Source: Pseudarthrobacter raffinosi
GTDB lineage: Bacteria > Actinomycetota > Actinomycetes > Actinomycetales > Micrococcaceae
Assembly: GCF_023913735.1 (NCBI RefSeq)
Contig: NZ_JAMXBH010000001.1
Coordinates: 310,001-374,000 of the forward strand
Length of the DNA stretch: 64,000 nucleotides
Direction: 5' to 3'
Shown here piece by piece: positions 7,850 through 15,872 of this stretch. A program made the position numbers and the translations under genes. Every line of letters begins with the position of its first letter. Positions within the stretch are counted from its first letter, which is position 1. The notes below the pieces were generated by a model that was not told the origin of the DNA, did not search any database, and saw only the letters and a program-made list of their open reading frames with translations.

Positions 7850-9058
7850 TCATATGTGTCCTTCCAGCTTAACCCCGGAGCCCACACGCGCGGCCGGGAT
7901 CCCCAGGAAGGCCCCGTACCGGTCCACGGCGTCCTGCACGGCATCTTCCGTGGCCCGGTCCGCGGCAGCGGACAGCCGGATATCCAGCTCACAGCGGCCG
8001 GAGAACATGGTGTGCCGCCAGCAGCCGGCCATCCGCCCGTCCAGCAGCACCACATGCATCGGATCCCCGGCGACCGGGAACGCCGGAGCGCTGCCGCCCA
8101 GATCGTGCCGAGTTGCTGAATAGCCCATCACGTATTCGTCGTAGCACTGGATCAGGTCGATCCGCGGTCCTGCCGCGGCCGTGGCGTTGCCGGCCTCCGA
8201 ACCGCCCTCCGCGCCGGCGTCGAAATAATGCTCGACGCCGTCAATCACCAACGTTGCCAGCGTTTCGGGAGCAGCCGCCAGGGTCTGTTGGAGGCCGAGG
8301 CGCACGTCGGCCATGGTGAGCCCGGACCAATCGGCGCAGTCCTTGACGGTGGCCGGACCGCGGCTGGTGAAGTAGCGCCGGACGAGCTCGCTGAGCGCTT
8401 CGGCCCGGGTGGGAGGCCCGGGCGGGCCGGCAGGTACACGCTCGTCAAAAAGGGCGTAGGTCTGCTTCAGGGACCCGCCCCGGCTGCGCACTGGCGACCC
8501 GCTGGTCAGGATTCCGCTGATCTCGGCGTGCATGATCAGGTAGGCCAGCTGGAAGCCGGTGGCCGCGAACCCTTCGTCCTGCAGCCGCGAGGCCAGCTGT
8601 TCGCGGGTCAGGTGTGAGCCGCCCCGGACGGCTTCGGCCAGGACCTGTCCGCTCCGGTCAGCGGCGGCGGCATCAATCCCGGTCTGCCGGGACATGCCCG
8701 CGTTGCCCTGGTGAAGCCGCGGCGCGGACAAGGCCGTCAGCCAGCGAAGGTCCTCGCGGTGCACAAAATGCCAGGTGGGCCGCAGGATATGGGTGCGCAG
8801 GATGCGCCCGTCGGACACCGCCTCCTCCACCTCCGCGGCTGTGGCCACCGAAGTCGAGGTGGCAGCAACCCGGTGAGACGGGGCCCCAACGGCAGGTCCA
8901 AGACTGCCGGTCCTTTGCGCCAGGCTCCAGCGGGCGTAAGGAAACTCCTGCGCCTGGACAGCCAGCAAGTGCCGGACGGCGTCCTCCGGGGCGCCCAGGC
9001 CGGGCCCGCGCAGCCGTTGGGCGTGAAGCCGCCGCCGCACTACCTCATCCGGATTCAT
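7850..9058 (-). CDS. Winged-helix DNA-binding protein, AlkZ/YcaQ-like (HTH_42) DNA glycosylase family
   Basis: A 402-residue protein of the HTH_42 family, whose studied members AlkZ and YcaQ excise alkylated bases and unhook interstrand crosslinks. The catalytic QxQ motif appears as LLAVQAQEFPYARWSL near residue 35. Three winged-helix-like blocks follow, including ILRTHILRPTWHFVHREDL and LIQCYDEYVMGY. I use ATG 9058 (MNPDEVVRRRLHAQRL). A GTG at 9088 would extend it by ten residues but falls inside a tandem repeat. The lesion substrate is inferred from the family only. Confidence 0.7.
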   Translation of the reverse strand: MNPDEVVRRRLHAQRLRGPGLGAPEDAVRHLLAVQAQEFPYARWSLAQRTGSLGPAVGAPSHRVAATSTSVATAAEVEEAVSDGRILRTHILRPTWHFVHREDLRWLTALSAPRLHQGNAGMSRQTGIDAAAADRSGQVLAEAVRGGSHLTREQLASRLQDEGFAATGFQLAYLIMHAEISGILTSGSPVRSRGGSLKQTYALFDERVPAGPPGPPTRAEALSELVRRYFTSRGPATVKDCADWSGLTMADVRLGLQQTLAAAPETLATLVIDGVEHYFDAGAEGGSEAGNATAAAGPRIDLIQCYDEYVMGYSATRHDLGGSAPAFPVAGDPMHVVLLDGRMAGCWRHTMFSGRCELDIRLSAAADRATEDAVQDAVDRYGAFLGIPAARVGSGVKLEGHI

Positions 9059-9082
9059 GCCCGTCCGGGGGAGCTGTCCCGG

Positions 9083-9150
9083 GGTCACGCCGGGCCGCCG
9101 GTCACGCCGGGCCGCCGGTCACGCCGGGCCGCCGGTCACGCCGGGCCGCC
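9083..9150. repeat. Four perfect 17-bp tandem repeats (GGTCACGCCGGGCCGCC)
   Basis: Exact copies at 9083-9099, 9100-9116, 9117-9133 and 9134-9150, followed by a degenerate start of a fifth that holds the SGNH gene's stop codon. The array fills the gap between the SGNH gene and the AlkZ-like gene. It is a candidate variable-number repeat in a 5' region. Confidence 0.9.
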
Positions 9151-9151
9151 G

Positions 9152-10018
9152 CTAGCGCCGGGCGTCGGTGGTGCCCAGCGGCCCCTCGCCGGAACCCAAC
9201 GGAACGCCCGGGCCGAACACGGGTCCCGGCGTCGGGCGTTTTGCGGTGATTCCGTCGCCGGAGGAGCGGTGGCGCAGCCGCCGCACCACCCACGGGACAA
9301 AGTACTCGCGGGCCCACACCAGGTCCTCGGAGCGGGCTGTCCGCCACGTGCGGGTGGGCAGGGGCTTGGGCCGGAGAGGCTCGAGCGTGTGGTCCACGTT
9401 GAGCGATTCCAGCACCATGGCGGCGATGGTGTGGTGTCCCAGCGGCGAAAAATGCAGGCGGTCTTCGTCCCACATCTGCGGATCGTTCAGCTGCTTGAGC
9501 GACCACATGTCGGCGATGATGGCGTCATGGCGGGCGGCCACTGTGCGGAGGTTCTCGTTGTAGATGGCCACCTTGCTGCGGATCCGTCCCAGGACCGAGG
9601 ATCCGGTATCCGGACCGTTGAACAGCACCACCGTGGCGCCGCCCGTGGCCAGGATCTGGACCACTGAATCAAGTTTTTCGGCGAGGGCGTCGGGGTCGCC
9701 GCCCGGCCTGATGAGATCGTTGCCGCCGGCGGAAAGGGTTATCAGGTCCGGCTTAAGCGCCAGGCACGGAGCGAGCTGTTGGTCCACGATCTGCTGCAGC
9801 AGCCGGCCGCGGACGGCCAGGTTGGCATAGGCGAAGTCCGCCTGGCCCCTGCCCAGTTCCTCGGCCACGCGGTCCGCCCAGCCGCGGAAGCCGCCGGGGC
9901 TTGTGGGGTCCGGGTCGCCGATGCCCTCGGTGAACGAATCTCCCATCGCCACATAGCGGCTCCAGGGGTGGGCTTCCGTGGCCCTGGGCGGGCTCTGCAT
10001 GGCTTTTGTGTCATTCAC
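9152..10018 (-). CDS. SGNH/GDSL-family hydrolase (esterase/lipase-like)
   Basis: A 288-residue serine hydrolase. Block I reads AMGDSFTEG with Ser28 as nucleophile, block III GGNDL supplies the oxyanion Asn, and block V DRLHFSPLGH supplies the catalytic Asp/His near residue 205. There is no signal peptide, so it probably acts in the cytoplasm. The region after about residue 250 is Gly/Pro-rich and ends in the tandem-repeat area. An alternative start is ATG 10000. The substrate is unknown: short-chain esters or acylated carbohydrates are typical. Confidence 0.85.
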   Translation of the reverse strand: MNDTKAMQSPPRATEAHPWSRYVAMGDSFTEGIGDPDPTSPGGFRGWADRVAEELGRGQADFAYANLAVRGRLLQQIVDQQLAPCLALKPDLITLSAGGNDLIRPGGDPDALAEKLDSVVQILATGGATVVLFNGPDTGSSVLGRIRSKVAIYNENLRTVAARHDAIIADMWSLKQLNDPQMWDEDRLHFSPLGHHTIAAMVLESLNVDHTLEPLRPKPLPTRTWRTARSEDLVWAREYFVPWVVRRLRHRSSGDGITAKRPTPGPVFGPGVPLGSGEGPLGTTDARR

Positions 10019-10094
10019 GGTCCTATCCTGCCTCCTTGCTCACAAGCTACGCCACCGTAGGTAGTTACCGCCGGGTAACTGTAAGAATGGAACC

Positions 10095-10745
10095 ATGACT
10101 GACGCCCAAGTATTTCCCGCCCCCGTTGTTCTGTGGTCCCGGCCGGAGGACCAGCGCACCGGAAAGCCGCTGCTGGTGCTGCTCCACGGCTACGGCGCCA
10201 ACGAACAGGACTTGCTTAGCCTGGCGGATATGCTTCCCGAAGACTTTGTAGTTGCTTCGCTCCGGGCGCCCCTGGCTACGGGCCCCGGGTTTATGTGGTT
10301 CCCCCTGACGGCCTCCATCGAATACACGCTCGACGCCGTCAAAGCTGGCGCCGGTTACGTGCAGGACTGGATTGACACCGTCAAGGCCGACCACCCGACG
10401 GTGACGCTGCTCGGCTTTTCCATGGGAATGGCGATGGCCACCACGCTGCTCCGGCAGCGCCCCGCTGACTACGCCGCCGTCGTCGGGCTTTCCGGTTTTG
10501 TGGTCAACGCGGACGGGGACCCCACGTTCAAGGATGGCGAACTGGACGGTACAGTGCCGCTCTTCTGGGGCCGCGACCAGCAGGACCCCGTGATCACGCC
10601 CGACAAGATCGAGTACACCATGGGCTGGGTGCGCGGGCACGTCAAGCTCACCAAGGTCCTATACACGGGCATGTGGCACGGCATCAACCAGCAGGAAATC
10701 GGGCACGTCTCCGAGTTCCTGACGCACGAGGTGCTGAACAAATAA
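10095..10745 (+). CDS. Phospholipase/carboxylesterase-family alpha/beta hydrolase
   Basis: A 216-residue cytosolic hydrolase of the Abhydrolase_2 type. It shows the oxyanion strand LLVLLHGYGANEQD (residues 26-39), nucleophile elbow LGFSMGMA with Ser109, catalytic Asp in GRDQQDPVI, and catalytic His in GMWHGI near residue 195. The length is typical. A -10-like AAGAAT (10083-10088) lies six nt before the ATG. A perfect GC-rich hairpin follows. It probably cleaves small acyl esters or thioesters. Confidence 0.82.
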   Translation: MTDAQVFPAPVVLWSRPEDQRTGKPLLVLLHGYGANEQDLLSLADMLPEDFVVASLRAPLATGPGFMWFPLTASIEYTLDAVKAGAGYVQDWIDTVKADHPTVTLLGFSMGMAMATTLLRQRPADYAAVVGLSGFVVNADGDPTFKDGELDGTVPLFWGRDQQDPVITPDKIEYTMGWVRGHVKLTKVLYTGMWHGINQQEIGHVSEFLTHEVLNK

Positions 10746-10755
10746 ACGTACGACG

Positions 10756-10784
10756 GCGGCCGGCGGCACAGTGCCGCCGGCCGC
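10756..10784. terminator. GC-rich hairpin after the carboxylesterase gene
   Basis: A 14-bp perfect stem GCGGCCGGCGGCAC / GTGCCGCCGGCCGC with a one-base centre (10756-10769 and 10771-10784). It lies between convergent genes and has no T run. Confidence 0.65.
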
Positions 10785-10827
10785 TTACGCTGTCCTCACC
10801 GACTGAGGCTGAGCCAGGCCTGTTAAA

Positions 10828-11061
10828 TCAGGCTTCCGGTGCCACAACCTGCACGGTCTGCCCGTTGACGGTGACGGTGTCGCCGTGGTGCAGCTGGCGT
10901 CCGCGGCGGTCCTCGATCTCGCCGTTGACCTTGACGAGTCCATTTTTGATCAGCTCGGCGGCTTCCACGCCGTCCTCCACCAGGCTGGCGAGCTTCAGGA
11001 GCTGGCCAAGACGGATCATGCTGTCGCGGATGGGGATCTCTTGAATGTCCTGGTTGCTCAT
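10828..11061 (-). CDS. S4-domain RNA-binding protein (YbcJ/RlbA-like)
   Basis: A 77-residue single-domain protein with an S4 fold: IRLGQLLKLASLVEDG, GLVKVNGEIEDRRGRQL, then GDTVTVNGQTVQVV. Stand-alone S4 proteins bind structured RNA and are usually linked to ribosome function. I start at ATG 11061 (MSNQDIQEIPI); an in-frame upstream ATG adds hydrophobic non-conserved residues. The gene is divergent from the DMT pseudogene with a 33-bp gap. Confidence 0.8.
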   Translation of the reverse strand: MSNQDIQEIPIRDSMIRLGQLLKLASLVEDGVEAAELIKNGLVKVNGEIEDRRGRQLHHGDTVTVNGQTVQVVAPEA

Positions 11062-11094
11062 ACAAGCAATAATGCCTGACGTAAGGTGAATCCA

Positions 11095-11692
11095 ATGACC
11101 CACACCCCACGGATGCCGCGCTTCGCGGGGCTCCCGCTGGCCGTCGGCGCGGGACTGGCCATTCCCGTCCAGGGCCGGATCAACGGGGCCCTCGGCGTCC
11201 GGCTCAACGACGGCATCGCCTCGGCCGTGGTGGGTTTCAGCACCGACCTGGTGGTGATGATCCTGATCTCCCTGATCCTGCCCAGCGGCCGCGCCGGTCT
11301 GGCCAGGATCCTGCCGGCGGTCCGGACCCGGGCTTTCCCGCCCGTATACGTGCTGGCCGGCGGCATCGGCGCCCTATTTGTCTTCGCGCAGTCCTTCACC
11401 GTGGGCATCCTGGGCGTGGCACTGTTTACCGTCGCCGCCGTGACCGGGCAGACCCTGAGCGGGCTGCTGGTGGACCGGCTGGGCATCGGAGCTGGGAGTG
11501 CTGGTGACCGGGCTCGGCATGATCGCCGGACAGCTCCTTGGCTCCCTGGGGCTGGACCTCCTGGTGCCGGCCCCCGGGAGCGTCGTGGCCCCGGCCACCG
11601 TCCTGGGCACACTGCTGACGCTGGCCGCCATCATCCTGGCCACACTGCCGTGGCCGCGGGGCGCCTTCCGGAGGCAGCGGCCGGTAGGCTAG
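11095..11692 (+). pseudogene. DMT-family (DUF606) transporter pseudogene, internal deletion with frameshift
   Basis: Residues 1-131 from ATG 11095 match the first half of a DUF606/EamA-like transporter (LAVGAGLAIPVQGRINGALG ... GQTLSGLLVDRLGIG). At about 11488-11491 the frame switches: the +1 frame continues ELGVLVTGLGMIAGQ to the stop at 11692 and matches the final part of the same family. The central 100 or more residues expected between these blocks are missing. Read straight through, the original frame runs to 11805 with an unrelated Arg/Pro/Gly-rich tail. TAAGGT at 11082-11087 lies seven nt before the ATG. Confidence 0.75.
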
Positions 11693-11820
11693 GACACGCA
11701 GTTCTCTGCATCTCGTTCCTTCGCCCGCCCCGCCCGCACCCAGCGGTGATGCACCCACGTGCAGCGGGGCCAGATACCCGCGGACCGCACCCAGCGGCCC
11801 TGTAGAAATTGGAGTCCACC

Positions 11821-13206
11821 ATGGCAGCAAAATCCGTACTCGACCAGGTCATTTCCCTTTCCAAGCGAAGGGGCTTTGTGTTCCAGGCCGGTGAAATCTA
11901 CGGAGGCTCGCGCTCTGCCTGGGACTACGGACCCCTCGGCGCCGAGCTGAAGGAAAACATCAAGCGCCAGTGGTGGCAGTCCATGGTCCGCGGCCGCGAG
12001 GACGTGGTGGGCCTGGATTCCTCCGTCATCCTGCCCCGCCAGGTATGGGAAGCCTCCGGCCACGTTGATGTCTTCTCGGACCCGCTCGTGGAGTGCCTCT
12101 CCTGCCACAAGCGCTACCGTGCCGACCACCTCGAGGAAGAGTACGAAGAAAAGAAGGGCCGCCCCGCCGAGAACGGCCTGAAGGACATTGCCTGCGTCAA
12201 CTGCGGCACGCGCGGCGAATGGACCGAACCCCAGGAGTTCTCCGGCCTGCTCAAGACCTTCCTCGGCCCGGTGGCCAGCGACGAAGGCATGCACTACCTG
12301 CGCCCCGAAACGGCCCAGGGCATATTCGTGAACTTCAGCAACGTCCTGACCACCTCCCGCAAGAAGCCGCCCTTCGGCATCGGCCAGATCGGCAAGTCCT
12401 TCCGGAACGAGATCACACCGGGCAACTTCATCTTCCGCACCCGTGAGTTCGAGCAGATGGAAATGGAGTTCTTCGTCGAGCCCGGCACGGACGAAGAGTG
12501 GCACCAGTACTGGATGAAAGAGCGCATGTCCTGGTACACCGGCCTGGGCATCCGGGAAGAGAACCTGCGCTTCTTCGAGCACCCGCTGGACAAGCTCAGC
12601 CACTACTCCAAGGGCACCACGGACATCGAATACCGCTTCGGCTTCCAGGGCTCCGAATGGGGCGAGCTCGAAGGCATCGCCAACCGCACCGACTTCGACC
12701 TCTCCACGCACTCCAAGGCCTCCGGCCAGGACCTGAGCTACTTCAACCAGGCCACCAACGAGCGCTACACCCCGTACGTGATCGAGCCGGCCGCAGGCCT
12801 GACCCGTTCCTTCATGGCGTTCCTGGTGGACGCGTACACCGAGGACGAGGCACCCAACGCCAAGGGCGGCGTCGACGTCCGTACCGTCCTGCGCCTTGAC
12901 CCGCGCCTGGCCCCCGTCAAGGCTGCGGTGCTGCCGTTGAGCCGCAACGAGGACCTCTCGCCGAAGGCCAAGGACCTGGGCGCGCAGCTGCGCAAGAACT
13001 GGAACATCGACTTCGACGACGCCGGCGCGATCGGCCGCCGCTACCGCCGCCAGGATGAGATCGGCACCCCGTTCTGCATCACCGTGGACTTCGACACCCT
13101 CGAGGACCAGGCCGTGACCATCCGTGAACGCGACTCCATGAGCCAGGAACGCGTCTCGCTGGACAAGGTGGAAGGCTACTTGGCCGCCCGCCTGATCGGC
13201 GCCTGA
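11821..13206 (+). CDS. glyS: Glycine--tRNA ligase (alpha2 type)
   Basis: Class II aminoacyl-tRNA synthetase of 461 residues that charges tRNA-Gly. It opens with [19 protein letters not shown], the signature of the single-chain dimeric GlyRS. A Cys4 insertion (CLSCHK and CVNCG, about residues 94-130) may bind zinc. Motif 2 shows [10 protein letters not shown], followed by [10 protein letters not shown]. The C-terminal anticodon-binding domain covers about residues 345-461. ATG 11821 has GGAG at 11811-11814. The GNAT gene starts two bp after the stop, so they form a transcription unit. Confidence 0.96.
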   Translation: MAAKSVLDQVISLSKRRGFVFQAGEIYGGSRSAWDYGPLGAELKENIKRQWWQSMVRGREDVVGLDSSVILPRQVWEASGHVDVFSDPLVECLSCHKRYRADHLEEEYEEKKGRPAENGLKDIACVNCGTRGEWTEPQEFSGLLKTFLGPVASDEGMHYLRPETAQGIFVNFSNVLTTSRKKPPFGIGQIGKSFRNEITPGNFIFRTREFEQMEMEFFVEPGTDEEWHQYWMKERMSWYTGLGIREENLRFFEHPLDKLSHYSKGTTDIEYRFGFQGSEWGELEGIANRTDFDLSTHSKASGQDLSYFNQATNERYTPYVIEPAAGLTRSFMAFLVDAYTEDEAPNAKGGVDVRTVLRLDPRLAPVKAAVLPLSRNEDLSPKAKDLGAQLRKNWNIDFDDAGAIGRRYRRQDEIGTPFCITVDFDTLEDQAVTIRERDSMSQERVSLDKVEGYLAARLIGA

Positions 13207-13208
13207 GC

Positions 13209-14237
13209 ATGGCGATCGAATACCGCGAATGGCGTGAGGGCGATGACCTGACGCTGCTGGAAATCTGGGGCGGCCCGGAGACCGAGCAGGCCCGGCAGTT
13301 CCGCGGTGCCCTGACCGTCTCCTCAGCCGGCACGGACGGCACCCCCTGGCGGCGCTGCATCGTGGCCGAGGACGTCATTGACGGCGTCGGCATTCCGGTG
13401 GCGGCGGGCATGGTTTACGAGGCCTCGCTGCACCCGGAGCGGCTGTGGACCTACATCGAGGTGGCGCGCGATCACCGCCGCGCCGGCATCGGTGCCACGC
13501 TCCTGACCATGCTGCGCCGCGAAGCCGAGCAGGCGCCGTCGGGCGTTACCCGGCTGCGCGCGAAAGTGCAGCCGGGCACTCCGGGGGCCGCGTTCGCCGA
13601 GGCGTTCGGGCTCGCGCCCATCCAGCGTTCCCGGCTGGTGGTGGTGGAGCCGGGCGCACTCAAGCTGCCCGTGTTCCCTGCGAAGAACGACGGCGGCGGG
13701 CTGGCCAACGACGAAAACGCCGGCTCCGACGTCGTGATGGACCTCGCCACCGGCTCGGTTGAGCTGACCGACGTCGTGGGGCGGTATTACACGTCGATCC
13801 ACGGCTGGGATTCGCCGGGCGTGCTGTCGGTGGGGCAGGTGCAGAAGCTGTTCCTGGATGACCTCACCGGCGCCCACGGTGCGCTGGTGCTGCGCGCCGA
13901 GCCGGGATCCGCCTTTGGCGCCGGGGTTTCCCCCAGCAAGAAGGGCCGGATCCGTGCCTTTGCGGTGAGCTATGCGGAGGCAGCCCAGGACCCGACGGCG
14001 GATGCTTCGGCCCAGGGCGCAAAGGCCACGGATGTGTTTGTGGGCCACGAACCCGCGCTTGAGGCAGACGACGCCGCAGCCGCCGTCCGTGACCTGCTCT
14101 CGCTCCTCGCGTACCAGCACCCGGTCATGCTGGAACTGGACGATTCGATGACCGCGCTGCGCGCCGCCGTCGAGCCCTTGCTGGAATCCGGCAAGGCGCG
14201 CCAGGCCGGTGCCGAAACGCTGATCGTCTCGGACTGA
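13209..14237 (+). CDS. GNAT-family N-acetyltransferase
   Basis: A 342-residue protein with an N-terminal GNAT domain. The acetyl-CoA motif A reads YIEVARDHRRAGIGATLLT near residues 80-98, with the R/QxxGxG/A pattern. A second half (about residues 175-340) has GNAT-like features (GALVLRAEPGSAFG, SYAEA) but no clear motif A. It could be a degenerate second acyltransferase domain as in tandem GNATs. Translation is probably coupled to glyS, two bp upstream. The acceptor substrate is unknown. Confidence 0.75.
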   Translation: MAIEYREWREGDDLTLLEIWGGPETEQARQFRGALTVSSAGTDGTPWRRCIVAEDVIDGVGIPVAAGMVYEASLHPERLWTYIEVARDHRRAGIGATLLTMLRREAEQAPSGVTRLRAKVQPGTPGAAFAEAFGLAPIQRSRLVVVEPGALKLPVFPAKNDGGGLANDENAGSDVVMDLATGSVELTDVVGRYYTSIHGWDSPGVLSVGQVQKLFLDDLTGAHGALVLRAEPGSAFGAGVSPSKKGRIRAFAVSYAEAAQDPTADASAQGAKATDVFVGHEPALEADDAAAAVRDLLSLLAYQHPVMLELDDSMTALRAAVEPLLESGKARQAGAETLIVSD

Positions 14238-14253
14238 CCCCGCCCGGGGGAGG

Positions 14254-15054
14254 TTACCGGCGTTTAGGCGGCCACGGGATGAAGCCGCTGGTTGCCTCGA
14301 CGTATTCCCGGTAACCGGGCCGCCCGGACATCGCCTTTTCCGTCAAGGGCTTCCCGGTCTTCCCGGCCAGCGTCCACACCATCAGTGCCGGGGACAGGAT
14401 GGTCAGGATGCCCGGCCAGGAGTCTGCGGCGATGAGGAACAGCCCCGTCCAGATAGCCGCGTCGCCGAAATAGTTGGGATGCCGGGTATACCGCCACAAA
14501 CCGGTATCCAACACCGTGCCGCGGCGGGACGTATCCTTCTTGAACCGGGCCAGCTGCCAGTCGCCCACGGTCTCTAACACAAACCCCGTCACCCACAGCA
14601 GGACGCCGAGCCCGGCCACCCACCCCACAGGTCCGGTGGCGAACATCCCCACCTGCAGCGTCAGGGACACAAAAAACATAACCACGCCCTGCGGCAGGTA
14701 GACACGGCGGAGCGCAGACGCGTTCCTGGATCCGGCCGCCGGGTCCAGCAGGGCCTTGTAACGCGGGTCTTCATGTCCGTCGCGCGCCCGCCAGCCAATA
14801 TGGCCGCCCAGCCGCAACCCCCAGACCGCCGTCAGCAGAAGCAACAAGGCGCGGCGGGTGTCATCGCCCGATCCGGCCGACAGGAACCAGGACACTACGG
14901 CCACCGCGACGAAGCCGGGGCCCCACGCGACGTCCATCACCGAGTGCCGGCCCTGCCGCACGGCCACACCAAACGTCAGCGCCAGGACCGCCAGGACCGC
15001 CAGTGCTGTCCAGGGCAACGACGCCGCGAACGCCGGCCAGGGAAAAGGGCTCAC
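14254..15054 (-). CDS. DUF1295 integral membrane protein (steroid 5-alpha reductase-like fold)
   Basis: A 266-residue membrane protein with about six hydrophobic segments. It matches DUF1295, related to isoprenylcysteine methyltransferases and 5-alpha reductases. The conserved C-terminal stretch YTRHPNYFGDAAIW (near residue 190) and the final RPGYREYVEATSGFIPW are diagnostic. Members are likely NADPH- or SAM-dependent membrane enzymes, but the substrate is not known. It overlaps the upstream hydrolase gene by four bp (ATGA), implying translational coupling. Confidence 0.82.
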   Translation of the reverse strand: MSPFPWPAFAASLPWTALAVLAVLALTFGVAVRQGRHSVMDVAWGPGFVAVAVVSWFLSAGSGDDTRRALLLLLTAVWGLRLGGHIGWRARDGHEDPRYKALLDPAAGSRNASALRRVYLPQGVVMFFVSLTLQVGMFATGPVGWVAGLGVLLWVTGFVLETVGDWQLARFKKDTSRRGTVLDTGLWRYTRHPNYFGDAAIWTGLFLIAADSWPGILTILSPALMVWTLAGKTGKPLTEKAMSGRPGYREYVEATSGFIPWPPKRR

Positions 15055-15791
15055 ATGGCCACCTCAGCGGCGGACCCTGGCACCAGTTCAGCCAGCTTGC
15101 TCGAGGCCTGGTGTGTGAACCGCGTGCGCTCGGCGAAAGCCTTCATCACAAAACCGGTGGCCAGCGTGTGCCACAGCCGGCCGCGGCGCACCATAAAATG
15201 CCCGGCACCGCGCAGCGAAACATACTGCATGGAGGCTGCTGTCCCGGTGGCTCGGCGCGCAAACGCCAAGGACTGGGACGGGCTGGTCATATGGTCTCCC
15301 GTGCCGTGGACAATCAAGACCTTGCGTCCGGCGAGCGGGGTGGCGGGTGTCTCCGTGCCGAGCCACGGGGCCAGCGCCACCACGGCGTCCACCTGCGGAT
15401 GGTCCGCGGCGGTCACGGCGGTGAGGCCGCCCATTGAGTGCCCCACCAGATACACGGGAACCCCAGGGTGCTGCGCACTGATTTGCTGGAGGGCCCAGCG
15501 GGCATCCTGCAGTGCGGACCTGTCCGGCCCGTTCCAGCCACGCACGCTGTTCCGCAGGGACCACACCGCCAGCCCGTGGTCCTTCCCGGCACGGTGCAGG
15601 TGACGGGCGAACGTGACCATGCGCAGCGGGCTCAGGTGGCGGGCCTCCACGGGCTCATAGCTGTGTGCTTTGCCCCCGTGCAGGACCAGTGCCACGCCCC
15701 GCGTTGTCCCGGGGGCCGCCAGCACAGTGAGTGCCGCCTCCCGCCTCGCAGCAGGTTCGTTGGTGTGGAATTCAGTCCTGCGGTCCGTCAC
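15051..15791 (-). CDS. Alpha/beta hydrolase (serine aminopeptidase/lysophospholipase-like)
   Basis: A 246-residue hydrolase with oxyanion strand GVALVLHGG, nucleophile elbow YLVGHSMGGLTAV, Asp in VLIVHGTGDHMTSP and His in LRGAGHFMVRRG. No signal peptide is visible. I start at GTG 15791, which has a GGGAGG ribosome site (minus strand) about eight nt upstream; an in-frame TTG-type extension runs into the divergent promoter. The DUF1295 gene follows with a 4-bp overlap. The substrate is unknown. Confidence 0.8.
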   Translation of the reverse strand: MTDRRTEFHTNEPAARREAALTVLAAPGTTRGVALVLHGGKAHSYEPVEARHLSPLRMVTFARHLHRAGKDHGLAVWSLRNSVRGWNGPDRSALQDARWALQQISAQHPGVPVYLVGHSMGGLTAVTAADHPQVDAVVALAPWLGTETPATPLAGRKVLIVHGTGDHMTSPSQSLAFARRATGTAASMQYVSLRGAGHFMVRRGRLWHTLATGFVMKAFAERTRFTHQASSKLAELVPGSAAEVAM

Positions 15792-15841
15792 GCGTGGTTC
15801 CTCCCGGTTCCTGATATTTACCAACCTTAAGGCGCCGGACG

Positions 15842-15872
15842 TAGAGTTCAAGGTATGAGGTTCAACTGCTGA
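15842..15872 (+). promoter_or_regulatory. Putative leaderless promoter and 5-codon upstream ORF before yibE/F
   Basis: TAGAGT (15842-15847) is seven nt before an ATG that encodes M-R-F-N-C and stops at TGA 15870-15872. That TGA shares one base with the ATG of the YibE/F gene (TGATG). The geometry suggests ribosomes translate the tiny ORF and then restart on the main gene. Confidence 0.45.

Noticed and set aside
11498-11692. 64-residue stand-alone protein
   Set aside because: It matches only the last part of a DUF606 transporter and is best explained as the 3' remnant of the upstream frame.
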